Positions 6,946 through 16,186 of a stretch of DNA of 45,803 bases are shown here, piece by piece (position 1 is the stretch's first letter; each line of letters starts with the position of its first letter). The stretch lies in contig NZ_JACJSV010000036.1 in assembly GCF_014698335.1 (NCBI RefSeq), positions 1 through 45,803 of the forward strand, given 5' to 3'. The notes beneath the pieces are model-generated. The model did no database searches. It was not told the DNA's origin and saw only the letters and a program-made list of their open reading frames with translations. The position numbers and the translations under genes are program-made. The stretch is from Microcystis viridis FACHB-1342 (GTDB lineage Bacteria > Cyanobacteriota > Cyanobacteriia > Cyanobacteriales > Microcystaceae).

Positions 6946-7737
6946 TCAAATGCGCGGGCAGCTTAATTGTCTTCTAGCTTCGTAGAGGATGACAGCAGTA
7001 GCGATCGCAACATTTAAAGATTCTACACCACCAAAGAGGGGAATTTTCACCGTTTCATCGGCTAAAGTCGCTAATTGGGGTGATAAACCGGCTCCTTCAT
7101 TGCCTAATAATATTAAAGTCGGACGGGTAAAATCAATCTCCCAATGGCTTTTGGTGGCTGTGGGTAAAGTCGCGATCGCTTTTACCCCCTGTGCTTGATA
7201 TTTTTTCACTAAAGCCGATAAATCCGATTCTACCACCAGGGGCGATCGAAACCATTCCCCAGCCGAACTGCGGATCACTTTGGGGTTATCGATTTCGACG
7301 CTATCGAGACTTAACCAGATACCCTGTACTTCCGTAGCCACGGCAGTGCGGATAATAGTGCCGAGATTGCCTGGATCCTGCAATCTTTCCAAAACTAAGC
7401 CCAATTGTAGCGGATTTTGGGGGATTGGATGAAGGTGAGTACGGGAAATAGTGGCAATCACACCATCGGGATTAACCGTTGTCGCTAGGGAAGCGAGGAC
7501 TTCCGGGGAAACTATCTCGACTCGTTTCGCCTGATTTTGAAGCTTCTCCGCTAATTCTCCCTGTCTTTGCTGCCACTTTTCAGTATAACAAACCGTCTCT
7601 AGGGAACAATTCAGGGCTAAAGCCGTCTCTAGTAAGTGGGTTCCCTCAATTAAGGACAAATTCTGCTCCTGTCGCTCTCTAGTGCGGTGTAGCTTGCGAA
7701 TTTGCTTGATTAAAGGGTTTTGAACACTGCTAATCAT
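6946..7737 (-). CDS. SpoU/TrmH family RNA 2'-O-ribose methyltransferase
   Basis: 263 residues from the ATG at 7737; a TTG two codons upstream extends the frame but is less likely. An N-terminal substrate-binding domain (NPLIKQIRKLHRTRERQ, then EGTHLLETAL) precedes a SPOUT trefoil-knot domain with motif 1 LERLQDPGNLGTIIRTA (about 116-132), motif 2 LLGNEGAGLS (about 212) and motif 3 IPLFGGVESLNVAIATAVIL (about 230-249). It should methylate a ribose in rRNA (RlmB/TsnR-like) or tRNA; the target base is not readable. It is convergent with the winged-helix gene and next to tRNA-Leu. Confidence 0.88.
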   Translation of the reverse strand: MISSVQNPLIKQIRKLHRTRERQEQNLSLIEGTHLLETALALNCSLETVCYTEKWQQRQGELAEKLQNQAKRVEIVSPEVLASLATTVNPDGVIATISRTHLHPIPQNPLQLGLVLERLQDPGNLGTIIRTAVATEVQGIWLSLDSVEIDNPKVIRSSAGEWFRSPLVVESDLSALVKKYQAQGVKAIATLPTATKSHWEIDFTRPTLILLGNEGAGLSPQLATLADETVKIPLFGGVESLNVAIATAVILYEARRQLSCPRI

Positions 7738-7799
7738 AGCCAATCAGATTTTTCACCCCGCTAGGGCTGCCCTAAATAACTACGTTTTGAGGGAGATAA

Positions 7800-7883
7800 T
7801 GCGGAACTCGGGACTTGAACCCGAAAGTCTTTGCAGACACTAGAACCTGAATCTAGCGCGTCTACCAATTCCGCCAGTTCCGC
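7800..7883 (-). tRNA. tRNA-Leu (anticodon CAG)
   Basis: The complement folds as a class II tRNA: acceptor GCGGAAC/GTTCCGC with discriminator A, anticodon stem CTAGA/TCTAG around loop TTCAGGT, a long variable arm, and T-loop GTTCAAGTC. It is 84 nt and the CCA end is not encoded. Confidence 0.95.
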
Positions 7884-8062
7884 ATTTTTCTTTCACGATC
7901 TCTTATTATACTATCGGACAATCCATAAGTCAAGATAGTTGAGATAATTAAGACAAAAATCGTTTTTCGAGGTAGAATCACCGATAATTCGTTCAAAAAT
8001 CTGATAAGATGCAGTCTAATTTTACCGAAGCTTGCCTTAGCCAAGACTCCCAACTAAGATAA

Positions 8063-9388
8063 ATGAATGATCCTATGACTATCGATATCGAGCATCCCTA
8101 TTTAGAAATTCAAGGTCGTCACTCTCTCAAGGGTGAAGTTAAAATCAGTGGTGCCAAAAATGCCGCTCTAGTGATTATGGCGGGAGCTTTACTCTGCTCC
8201 GACGAGTGCCAGATTAGTAATGTACCTGCCCTAGCCGATATCGAGCGGATGAGTCAAATTCTCTCGGCTTTAGGCGTGCAAGTCCGTCACACCGGAGATA
8301 GACTAGAGATTGATGGCAGAGACCTCAAACAAGCTCAAGCGCCCTACGATCTCGTCTCCCAGTTGCGAGCCAGTTTTTTTGCCATTGGACCGATTTTAGC
8401 CCGTTTAGGAGAAGCAAAAGTTCCCCTCCCCGGCGGCTGCGCCATTGGGGCCAGACCAGTGGATTTGCACGTTAGAGGCCTACAGTCAATGGGTGCAGAT
8501 GTATTAATCGATGGCGGCATGGTACACGCCCGCGTTAAGGGTAATGGTCGTCTGAAAGGGGCGAATATTTATCTGGATTATCCCAGTGTGGGAGCGACGG
8601 AAACCTTAATGATGGCGGCGACTTTAGCGTTCGGGGAAACCATTCTCGGTAATGCGGCCCAGGAGCCAGAGGTGATTGATTTAGCCAATTTTTGTGTTTC
8701 CATGGGGGCAAAAATTCGCGGTGCTGGGACCAATACAATTGTTATTGAGGGAGTTTCCCGTCTGCACAGTACCGATTACAGTATCATTCCTGATCGCATT
8801 GAAGCCGGGACTTTACTGATAGCTGGGGCGATTACCCGCTCGGAAATTAGTCTTTATCCCGTGATTCCTAGCCATTTAGCTTCGGTAATTGCCAAACTGC
8901 ACGAAATCGGTCCGGAAGTGGTGGAAGATGGTCCCAATCGTCTCCGGATTATCCCTAGAGACTTAAAAGCCACCGATATGGAAACCCTGCCCTATCCCGG
9001 GTTTCCCACGGATATGCAGGCCCAATTTATGGCTCTATTAACTTTAGCCGAGGGCAGTAGCGTGGTTAATGAGACGGTTTTTGAAAATCGTCTGCGTCAT
9101 GTGGCCGAATTAAAGCGTCTGGGAGCAGATATCAAGGTCAAAGGAAATGTGGCTTTAGTGCGCGGTGTGCCTTTCCTGTCTGGGGCGCCGGTGATGGCCA
9201 CGGATCTACGCGCTTCGGCAGCTTTGGTGGTAGCAGGATTAGCAGCCCAGGGGACTACTATTGTGCAGGGACTCCATCACCTCGATCGAGGTTACGATAA
9301 TTTAGAGGGTAAATTAAGAGCATTAGGGGCAAATTTACGCCGGGTTGATCCTTTAGCCTTAGAATTGGCTACCCTGTCCCAATCTTAA
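8063..9388 (+). CDS. murA: UDP-N-acetylglucosamine 1-carboxyvinyltransferase
   Basis: 441 residues. The first committed step of peptidoglycan synthesis: enolpyruvyl transfer from PEP to UDP-GlcNAc. Seen: [18 protein letters not shown] (about 29-46, containing the conserved Lys-Asn), the catalytic-loop cysteine in [13 protein letters not shown] (about 130), [18 protein letters not shown] (about 171), and [19 protein letters not shown] near residue 315 with the conserved Asp. This is full length for the EPT family. The ATG at 8063 has a weak AAGATAA box; a second ATG four codons on is possible. No operon partner; convergent with the Uma2 gene downstream. Confidence 0.97.
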   Translation: MNDPMTIDIEHPYLEIQGRHSLKGEVKISGAKNAALVIMAGALLCSDECQISNVPALADIERMSQILSALGVQVRHTGDRLEIDGRDLKQAQAPYDLVSQLRASFFAIGPILARLGEAKVPLPGGCAIGARPVDLHVRGLQSMGADVLIDGGMVHARVKGNGRLKGANIYLDYPSVGATETLMMAATLAFGETILGNAAQEPEVIDLANFCVSMGAKIRGAGTNTIVIEGVSRLHSTDYSIIPDRIEAGTLLIAGAITRSEISLYPVIPSHLASVIAKLHEIGPEVVEDGPNRLRIIPRDLKATDMETLPYPGFPTDMQAQFMALLTLAEGSSVVNETVFENRLRHVAELKRLGADIKVKGNVALVRGVPFLSGAPVMATDLRASAALVVAGLAAQGTTIVQGLHHLDRGYDNLEGKLRALGANLRRVDPLALELATLSQS

Positions 9389-9404
9389 CAGGATGATTAG
9401 TTAT

Positions 9405-9482
9405 CGCTGTTCTATCAGTGTTGAGGATTCCCGTGAGCAACAATATAGAACAGCGTTAATCGTGCTTAGTTGTTCTATATTG
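9405..9482. other. Three-segment competing hairpin downstream of murA
   Basis: CGCTGTTCTAT (9405-9415) is the exact inverse complement of ATAGAACAGCG (9445-9455). The overlapping CAATATAGAACA (9441-9452) is also the exact inverse complement of TGTTCTATATTG (9471-9482). The middle segment can therefore pair with either side. It could be a bidirectional terminator between convergent genes or the remnant of a small repeat element. Confidence 0.6.
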
Positions 9483-9508
9483 ACGGAACCTTTCATCAGC
9501 GATCGCAT

Positions 9509-10111
9509 TTACCAAATCTTAGCCATTACTAATACAAACCCCGGCAATTCTGGATCACCACTAATGGTTTCAGGAGCATTTAAAATCTCCGGTTCTCGAT
9601 AGGGACGATAAATATAGACTTGGCGATTTTGGCGATCGATTAACCAACCCAATAAAGTACCATTGGCAATATATTCCTCCATCTTTTTCTGCAAACTGGA
9701 TACTGTATCACTAGCAGAACGTAATTCAATGACAAAATCGGGACAGATGGGGGCAAAAGAGGCTTTTTGTTTTTCTGTTAAAGCATTCCAGCGTTCTAAT
9801 TTAATCCAAGCAGCATCGGGTGAACGAGTCGCACCATTGGGCAGCGTAAAACCCGCACTGGAATCAAACCCAAGCCCCGTCCCATCTAGTTCTGACCAGT
9901 TCCCCAGTTGCAGAGCTATATTAAAATTGCGATTACCCGTATCTGAAAAAGCAGGAGGCATAACGATCACTTCTCCACTAGCACTGCGTTCAATGCGTAA
10001 ATCTCGATTGGCTAAACAAAATTCATAAAACTGCTCCTCCGTCATCGGCATAATCCAAGGAAGATCAATCATCAAAGGAGCCGAGGTCGCTTGCACAAGT
10101 AGTGTCGTCAT
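9509..10111 (-). CDS. Uma2 family endonuclease (DUF820)
   Basis: 200 residues, full family length. Motifs: MTEEQFYEFCLANRDLRIER (23-42), RSPDAAWIKLERW (about 96), PDFVIELRSASD (about 124) and KMEEYIANGTLLGWLIDRQ (about 142-160). These hold the Asp, Glu and Lys expected of a PD-(D/E)XK-like active site; the Q of the usual V-E-x-x-S variants is not critical. The role of the family is unresolved, and association with mobile DNA and defence is commonly assumed. It lies alone, convergent with murA. Confidence 0.88.
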   Translation of the reverse strand: MTTLLVQATSAPLMIDLPWIMPMTEEQFYEFCLANRDLRIERSASGEVIVMPPAFSDTGNRNFNIALQLGNWSELDGTGLGFDSSAGFTLPNGATRSPDAAWIKLERWNALTEKQKASFAPICPDFVIELRSASDTVSSLQKKMEEYIANGTLLGWLIDRQNRQVYIYRPYREPEILNAPETISGDPELPGFVLVMAKIW

Positions 10112-10528
10112 CGTTTACCCCCACTCAAGAATTACATGAGTTAACAACTGAATGCCCTTCAATCTTAACTTAGCTCTTGTCATCGGCATTATTGACTACT
10201 AAAAGATAGAAGGCGATCGCTCTTAAAGTTGCCAAAGAAGCCTGACGGAGAGGAATGTAAATATTTATAAAAATGTAGCTTAAAATACAGTTATAAAGAC
10301 AAAAGTGTGTATTTTCCTTTTATTGTCCGTCTTTTCAGAAAAAGAAACCACAAAAGTCTCCTAATACCATCAATAAAATCCTACAATTTCCCTTCATTAA
10401 TTGGAGGGGTTTTTATCAGTTGTCATACTAAATCCGTTGAGTAACGCACAGAAAACGGGTTTCTCCGAGAAAACCGTTTTCTATTAATGCTTGGGGATAG
10501 TTTTTCCTAGCTTAGGGGGAGTGAAAGT
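10112..10528. other. Intergenic region with a strong hairpin and an IS-end-like word
   Basis: No gene is seen in these 417 bases. A 15-bp near-perfect hairpin (10451-10465 with 10467-10481, one mismatch) ends in a GTTTTC run and could terminate the DUF4351 gene on the minus strand. Just upstream is CATACTAAATCCGTTGAGTA (about 10424-10443), repeated at about 21512-21531, which suggests an IS-end family. Confidence 0.5.
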
Positions 10529-10921
10529 TTAATTTTCCCTGAATCTTTCTAACAGTTCTGAGCGAGATAAATTAGCCAGAGAAAGAAGTAACCCGGTGCG
10601 TTCCGAGATAGGAAGTTGGGCAATCTGTTCCACCAGACCAGATAATTCTGTATCTAGGCTGCCAAAACGTCCTTCCAGAAGACTGCTTATCAGGGATAGT
10701 TGTCCTTCTAAAGTGCCTTCTTGCTTTCCTTCTTGTTTCCACTCTTCTCGTTGTTGTAAATAAGCTGGTGATAGGTTCATAATGTCCTCCTGTTCTTCGG
10801 CACTTAAATTATCTCTTAATTCCAAACTCTTGCGCCAGTTGGCCAGAATTTCCAGTAAATTCTCTTGGAAAGGATATCGATAACATTGTACTTCATATTT
10901 GTGAGAAAGGCTGTAAGAGTT
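10529..10921 (-). pseudogene. C-terminal part of a DUF4351 / Rpn-type PD-(D/E)XK protein
   Basis: The open frame starts right after an in-frame TGA at 10922-10924 with no good start codon; TTG 10825 is the first credible one and yields 98 residues. The frame upstream of it still reads family-like sequence (YEVQCYRYPFQENLLEILA), so the N-terminal nuclease half has been lost. The rest contains the charged linker QQREEWKQEGKQEGTLEGQL and the DUF4351 helical bundle. Rpn/DUF4351 proteins are transposase-like nucleases abundant in cyanobacteria. A broken copy rather than a short gene. Confidence 0.7.
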
Positions 10922-11039
10922 TCAGCAGTTGGAGTTAACGGGGATTTTCCGAAAGTGACAGAAAAGGGATAATCTTCCACTCAATTGCCCAAAATAAAGG
11001 CTAGAATCGAAATATAGTATCGATCGCTACGGATTTTTC

Positions 11040-11747
11040 ATGAATTACAGAAAATTTTGCTTGGCTTTTTTGCTGTCCCTTATCCTCATCAACACCGGAT
11101 TAGTTATGCCTAGTTACGCAAACGAAAGAGAATTGAGGACAATTACCGTAACGGGAGAAGGAATAGAAAATATCGCCACTTCTCAAGCAATAGTGCGCTT
11201 AGGGGTAGAAGTTCAAGGCAAAGAAGCGGGTAAGGTGCAGCGGGAAACCGCCACTCGTAGCGATGCGGTGGTTAAATTTCTCCGTTCCCGTCAAGTGGAA
11301 AAATTGGAAACCACCGGCATTAGTTTACAGCCCAATTACGACTTCAGCAACAATCAAAGACGTTTAATCGGTTATATCGGGGCTAATTTGATTAGTTTTC
11401 AGATTGATATAGCCCAAGCGGGTATTTTAATCGATGAAGCGGTCAAAGTCGGGGCAACACGCATCGATGGGGTCAGTTTTACTGCTGGAGAGTCAGCGAT
11501 CGCAGCTGCCCAAAGAACCGCTCTCATCAAAGCCACGGAACAAGCTAGAGAACAGGCTACAATCGTGTTACAAGCCCTCGGTTTAGTGCCGAAAGAAACG
11601 GTTTCTATCCAAGTGGGTAATACCAGTAATCCCGTACCAATAGCCCGCTCAGAAGCGGTTTTTCGGAGTGCCGATGCTGCCAGTAGCCCGGTTATCGGAG
11701 GGGAACAAACCCTGCGCGCTGCTGTCACCCTCGAAATTAGCTATTAA
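11040..11747 (+). CDS. SIMPL domain (DUF541) protein, exported
   Basis: 235 residues. Signal peptide at 1-27 (FCLAFLLSLILINTGLV, then SYA-N cleavage). The mature part is one SIMPL/DUF541 domain: TITVTGEGIENIATSQAIVR (about 36), a central LETTGISLQPNYD strand pair, and the closing LRAAVTLEISY. This periplasmic family includes oxidative-stress-related members (E. coli YggE), but the activity is unknown. No partner in an operon is clear: the next gene begins 151 bases later. Confidence 0.88.
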   Translation: MNYRKFCLAFLLSLILINTGLVMPSYANERELRTITVTGEGIENIATSQAIVRLGVEVQGKEAGKVQRETATRSDAVVKFLRSRQVEKLETTGISLQPNYDFSNNQRRLIGYIGANLISFQIDIAQAGILIDEAVKVGATRIDGVSFTAGESAIAAAQRTALIKATEQAREQATIVLQALGLVPKETVSIQVGNTSNPVPIARSEAVFRSADAASSPVIGGEQTLRAAVTLEISY

Positions 11748-11898
11748 AATAACCTTTAGCTATCAGTTAAGCTGTACTGCATTTAAACTGCCTATTGAGT
11801 ATTTTAGTACAAATGCTGAAACTCTCTCTCCTCGCTCTCCTGCTCATAGACAGTCCTAACGAGTAATTTAGATAGTCAACAGCTTAAAATCAGCACCG

Positions 11899-12822
11899 AT
11901 GCTCGGAAAATCTAGAAAACTTTCGCCCTCATCCGTGAATTATCCTAACTTTCTACCCACTGTTAGGGAGGGATTGAGTGAAGATACCTCCCTTGCTCTC
12001 CTCGAAAATATCCAACAAATTGCCATCGATAGCCCCATCTATCCTCGATCGATTCTAACTACCTATAGTCAACAAGGGCAAGGTCAACCGCCTTTTCTCC
12101 TTCTACACGGTTTTGATAGTTCCCTGCTGGAATTTCGGCGTTTACTACCCTTACTCGCCCAAAATAGGGAAACTTGGGCGATAGATCTGCTCGGCTTTGG
12201 TTTTACTGAGCGATACCCAGATTTACAAGTATCTCCGAAAACTATTAAAAGCCATCTTTACCATTTCTGGCAAACTGCGATCGCTAAACCGATGATTTTA
12301 GTCGGTGCTTCCATGGGGGGTGCAGTGGCCCTAGATTTTGCCCTCTCCTACCCGGAAATAGTGGCGAAATTAGTCCTGATTGACAGCGCAGGACTAGCTA
12401 ACCCCCCAGTTTTGGGTAAATTGATGTTTTCTCCCCTCGATAAGTGGGCAACTAATTTTTTAGCCAATCCCCGCGTGCGTCAAAATATCAGTCGTACTGC
12501 CTATTTTGATGCAACTTTAGCCACTGTTGATGCTTGCACCTGTGCCAATCTGCACCTGAATTGTCCCCACTGGAGTGCGGCTTTAATCTCCTTTACCAAA
12601 AGTGGCGGTTATGGGGCATTTTTGCCGAAATTAAGCCAAATAAACCGAGAAACGCTGATTATTTGGGGAGAAAACGATCAAATTTTAGGCACAAAAGACG
12701 CGAAGATATTTCAGCAGGCCTTACCCAATAATCAACTGGTCTGGATTCCTCGCTGTGGTCATGTTCCCCACCTCGAAAAACCGGAACTTACCGCGGCCGC
12801 GATAGTTAAATTTGCGAACTAA
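11899..12822 (+). CDS. Alpha/beta hydrolase
   Basis: 307 residues. Oxyanion motif LLLHGFDSS (about 72), nucleophile elbow GASMGGAVALD (Ser about 137), acid in WGENDQIL (about 256) and histidine in RCGHVPHLEKPE (about 288) make a complete Ser-Asp-His triad. No signal peptide. The cap domain is small. The family covers esterases, haloperoxidase-like enzymes and C-C hydrolases; the substrate is not predictable from this sequence. The secreted protein gene starts 42 bases downstream, so co-transcription is possible. Confidence 0.87.
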   Translation: MLGKSRKLSPSSVNYPNFLPTVREGLSEDTSLALLENIQQIAIDSPIYPRSILTTYSQQGQGQPPFLLLHGFDSSLLEFRRLLPLLAQNRETWAIDLLGFGFTERYPDLQVSPKTIKSHLYHFWQTAIAKPMILVGASMGGAVALDFALSYPEIVAKLVLIDSAGLANPPVLGKLMFSPLDKWATNFLANPRVRQNISRTAYFDATLATVDACTCANLHLNCPHWSAALISFTKSGGYGAFLPKLSQINRETLIIWGENDQILGTKDAKIFQQALPNNQLVWIPRCGHVPHLEKPELTAAAIVKFAN

Positions 12823-12864
12823 AAACTTATAATAGGATTATTTGACCCTATAGTGCCAACTTTT

Positions 12865-13239
12865 ATGAAATTTTTGCCGATCGCTCTCGCTACATTCAGC
12901 CTTCTGAGTTTATCTGTCAATATTCCCGCTACTGTAGCCACACAACAGCTTTTTTGTCGAGGCCGCATGAATAACGGTTGGTCCTATTCAGCAGAATTTA
13001 TCAATGGACGTTTTGAGCGCATTCGCTGGACACGCTCCGGTCAACCTCCCCAAGTTTCTAGTCTTAGTTTTAAAAATACTAACAACAAAGGACAGCCGAT
13101 TTATCGGGGCAGTTTATTCGCCGCAGTCAGTGTCACTCTGATAGACTTATCGAAAGGAGATGTCCGTCCCGGTTCGCAAATTTCCGTGGGAGTGGAAGAA
13201 TGGGGTTGGTCGCGGGGAAACTGCGGTCTTAACAGATGA
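12865..13239 (+). CDS. Small secreted hypothetical protein
   Basis: 124 residues from the ATG at 12865; a GTG four codons upstream is an alternative start. Signal peptide at about 1-25 (FLPIALATFSLLSLSVNIPA). The mature protein has Cys in QQLFCRGRMNNGWSYSAEF and a second Cys near the end (SRGNCGLNR), possibly one disulfide, with alternating beta-strand character. No recognised family. Its TGA overlaps the ATG of the HsdM stump (ATGA), an arrangement that looks accidental. Confidence 0.65.
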   Translation: MKFLPIALATFSLLSLSVNIPATVATQQLFCRGRMNNGWSYSAEFINGRFERIRWTRSGQPPQVSSLSFKNTNNKGQPIYRGSLFAAVSVTLIDLSKGDVRPGSQISVGVEEWGWSRGNCGLNR

Positions 13240-13481
13240 ACAACTTCGGTGACAAGGTAAGTTTTATTTGGAGTATCGCGGATTTGATCCGCGATACCTT
13301 TAAGCGCGGCAAATATCAAGATGTCATCTTGCCTTTCACCGTGCTGCGTCGCTTCGACTGCGTGTTAGAGCCGACCAAAGAGGAGGTCTTAGCAGCCTAT
13401 AACCATTACAAAGACAAGCTCGACAACCTCGATCCCCTCCTCTGCAAAAAATCAGGATTTGCCTTCTACAACCCCAAATAA
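13236..13481 (+). pseudogene. Truncated type I restriction-modification methylase subunit (HsdM N-terminal domain)
   Basis: 81 codons. FIWSIADLIRDTFKRGKYQD and VILPFTVLRRFDCVLEPTKE are hallmark HsdM N-terminal sequences, and the frame ends at GFAFYNPK, exactly where HsdM continues towards its methyltransferase domain (absent here). No methylase motifs, HsdS or HsdR follow. The stump overlaps the preceding gene by 4 bases. A transposase remnant lies downstream, consistent with loss by IS activity. Confidence 0.85.
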
Positions 13482-13695
13482 AAATCATTTTGTCTTTGGT
13501 ATAGTTAAACATTCAATATTGTCTTATCACTTTTTTGAAAATGATTTAGGATCGCTAATTATCTAAGCACAATTAATTACACATCTAAGCCACTACTCCG
13601 TCAGACTTCTGCTGTGAGTAAACAGTGAACTGAAAACTCAAATCCGATCCCTAACAGCTGTATCCCGTCTCCCGTCTCGGAGTCTCCTGTCTCGA

Positions 13696-13886
13696 CTAGG
13701 AAATTAATTTTGCACGACTACTTATATTAAGTTGACGCTGATATTCTAGAAATATTCATTCTGGCGAAAAAACTCGGCAAATGCCACTAATATTGAGTCT
13801 TTCAGACTGTAGCGGCTGGCATTGCTGGCATTTCGAGGGTCAGTTATCCCGGCGATAACTAACTGGAAATAGTTCAGCATCCCCAT
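13696..13886 (-). pseudogene. IS transposase N-terminal remnant with frameshift
   Basis: Minus strand from the ATG at 13886: MGMLNYFQLVIAGITDPRNA, then YSLKDSILVAFAEFFRQNEY in one frame. After a +1/-1 shift near 13740 it continues LEYQRQLNISSRAKLIS before TAG at 13696. The pattern (DPR...YSLKDxxLxAF..FF...FLEYQRQ) is typical of the start of cyanobacterial transposases whose catalytic DDE domain follows. That domain is missing, so this is a dead stump. Confidence 0.65.
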
Positions 13887-14559
13887 AAAATTCAGTTGTT
13901 TGACTTCCATTCCCCCGAAACCCACTATTCAAACCCTTCACTTGATTTTGAAGGGCAAGAGTAAGAATGATTCTGTATTCTGTGCTACCGTTTGCCTTGG
14001 GAATTACTGAAAAGCCATTAACGCCTCTTGCCAAAACAGACCACAACCTGATAAACTGGTTGAGCCAAGGCTTCAGGGAAGAGAATGGGGCGATTTATCC
14101 TTAAGAGGGATTGACTTTTACGAAGTTTTATGATTGCTCAACTAGAAAGTCCCCGAAATCTGGTGATTAAGAGTTTTAGCCTGTTGGCTACTGGACTGAC
14201 TAAGCAGACCTAACAAATTCAACTGTATGATACCGAGTCAAGACATCGGCGAGGCAGTAGATTCAGTCAGAAAAACTGACGCACAAGACTTCTCTAATTT
14301 AATGCCTAGACCTGGCTGGTAACAAGTGGCGGGTTTAGGTAAAGGTTGTTTTTGGTATTGAACCCCGATTCTTGTGGTTATTTACCCGCTTCAGTAATTG
14401 CCAATAGGGATTTTAAGCCCATAATTGGTTGAAAATTTCTATTTATTCGCAAAAATCCCCAGTCGCTCCCTGTACTAATCTTAGAGATCGACTTCATGAT
14501 CAGTAATTTTCCCCAACCAATTCTCTGGAAATCACCTTCCAGGACAATTTAGTTATTTT
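13887..14559. other. Intergenic region without recognisable genes
   Basis: Short open frames here (for example a 68-codon frame on the minus strand at 13840-14046) overlap the transposase stump in another frame and have no RBS or recognisable motif. The region looks like decayed mobile DNA ahead of the pentapeptide gene. No strong promoter or hairpin was seen. Confidence 0.4.
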
Positions 14560-15561
14560 ATGAGTAGCAATGCCTTAATCGATCGTGAGCATCTAATCGA
14601 ACTGTATAATCGAGGTGAACGCAACTTTGCGGAAGTCAGACTTAGCGGAGTCAATTTAAAGAGACAGTGTTTAAACCAGATTAACCTAAGTCATAGTTAC
14701 TTAAGACAAGCCAATTTAACCGAAGCTTGTTTAATTAACGCTAATTTCAAGGCTGCTGACCTAGAAGAAGTCAATTTAAGCAAAGCTTGTCTTATCGATG
14801 CTAACCTGACTAAAGCCGCTCTTTCTGGGGCAAATTTGCACCAAAGTAACCTAAGCGGCGCAATTTTGAGTAATACTGTTCTGAAAAAGGCTGATTTAAG
14901 TTCTGCCTGTTTAATTCACAGTAGCCTACTTTTTGCTCAACTGTTCAAGGCGAATCTGGAAGCGGCTAATCTCACCTCAGCCACTTTAACCCATGCCATG
15001 GCGGAGAAAGCTAACCTAAAACGGGCTATTCTCACTCGTGCTATTCTTAGCTCTGCTAATCTTAGCCATGCTAACTTAAAAGAGGCTAACCTAATTCGAG
15101 CCTATCTCTATCAAGCTAATCTGGAAAACTGCCACCTTCAATACGCCGACCTCAGCTATGCCGATTTGCGCGGGGCGGATTTACGGGGGGCGGATTTACG
15201 TTATGCTAACCTGGAAGGAGCTAATCTGACGGGAGCTAACCTCAATTGTAGTGATTTTGAGGGAGCTAACTTAACCGGTGCCGATTTAAGCAAAACTGAC
15301 GCGAATAAAGCCAATTTTCGCCAAGCTAACTTAACCGGTTGTAATCTTCTCGGCGCTAATTTAGCCTCCGCTAACCTTTCCGGTGCTAATCTACACCAAG
15401 CGGGATTACTCTTGAGTTATTTAGTGGGAAGCAATCTTAAACGAGCTAATCTCAAACGAGCTAATTTAATCGGGGCGATTTTAACCGAAAATAATCTTCT
15501 TTCCGCTTCCCTTGAAGAAACTATTCTTCCTAACGGTAGTCGCGGCAATCTCCTTTCCTAA
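14560..15561 (+). CDS. Pentapeptide repeat protein
   Basis: 333 residues, almost entirely A(N/D)LxxA repeats from about residue 25 to 325, for example ADLRGADLRYANLEGANLTG. This predicts a right-handed quadrilateral beta-helix of about 60 coils' worth of pentapeptides. No signal peptide or fused domain is seen. Such proteins are very common in cyanobacteria and mostly of unknown function; a few mimic DNA and protect gyrase. The short N-terminal cap (DREHLIELYNRGERNFAEVR) is usual for this group. A hairpin terminator follows. Confidence 0.92.
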   Translation: MSSNALIDREHLIELYNRGERNFAEVRLSGVNLKRQCLNQINLSHSYLRQANLTEACLINANFKAADLEEVNLSKACLIDANLTKAALSGANLHQSNLSGAILSNTVLKKADLSSACLIHSSLLFAQLFKANLEAANLTSATLTHAMAEKANLKRAILTRAILSSANLSHANLKEANLIRAYLYQANLENCHLQYADLSYADLRGADLRGADLRYANLEGANLTGANLNCSDFEGANLTGADLSKTDANKANFRQANLTGCNLLGANLASANLSGANLHQAGLLLSYLVGSNLKRANLKRANLIGAILTENNLLSASLEETILPNGSRGNLLS

Positions 15562-15570
15562 TATTCCTAG

Positions 15571-15625
15571 AAAAACCTGGTTGTAGAGACTTTTCCGCCA
15601 AGATTTCTATAACCGTGGGGTTTTT
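15571..15625 (+). terminator. Hairpin terminator after the pentapeptide gene
   Basis: AAAAACC with GGTTTTT, plus inner pairing of GGTTGTAGA with TCTATAACC, followed by a T run. It starts about 10 bases after the stop codon. It fits an intrinsic terminator with a long imperfect stem. Confidence 0.6.
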
Positions 15626-16134
15626 CTTCAGCAAAAGGGAGAGCCGGAGTTGGGAGTGGGAATTATGAATTATAAATTATATAACTCTTGAAAATTAGTT
15701 ATATGTTATAGTGGTGAGTTAAATAATTTTACCCAAAAAATTAGTTAATTAGTACAATAGTTCTAAGTGAAAACCTGAAGTTTAACTTTTAACTCAAAAC
15801 TCTTTAGATATGCTTTAATTTGGTTGTCAAAACCTCTTTATTTAAGCAGCACAAACTTTCTCAATTATGGTTACTAAGTAGTCGGACATAAATTCTGTTG
15901 TCTATCTTAAGAAATGTAAATTGCCGTAATTCTTACTGACGACCGACGACCGACTCCTTACCCCACAGTTAACTTTACTTTTTTCCAACTACTTATCAGG
16001 TATCTTCTTGATCAGAAATCACTTTATTTATTCACCCTTTTGCCTCTTGCATAAGTGCTTGTCCTCATAAGTAGCCTATACTCAGCGGATTTAGGATCAG
16101 GTGACGAAACTGGCATTTTCCCCTAATTCAAGGG
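15626..16134. other. Intergenic region, no gene seen
   Basis: A+T-rich, about 500 bases, with degenerate ACTT/AACT words and a GACGACCGACGACCGACT stretch near 15940. No start/stop frame with an RBS, no tRNA and no clear hairpin was recognised. Confidence 0.4.
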
Positions 16135-16173
16135 AAAAACCCCGCATGACTTCCAGAAATCACCGGGGTTTTT
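16135..16173 (-). terminator. Intrinsic terminator, probably the original one of psbM
   Basis: A perfect 10-bp stem AAAAACCCCG (16135-16144) and CGGGGTTTTT (16164-16173) with a 19-base loop. T runs on both strands make it bidirectional. It lies just beyond the MITE that separates it from psbM. Confidence 0.7.
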
Positions 16174-16186
16174 AGGAAGAATAGGG

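Noticed and set aside
9663-10028. 121-codon plus-strand frame
   Set aside because: Antisense to the complete Uma2 gene, whose motifs are clear.
11399-11728. 109-codon frame on the minus strand
   Set aside because: Lies wholly antisense to the SIMPL gene; no motif or ribosome-binding site.
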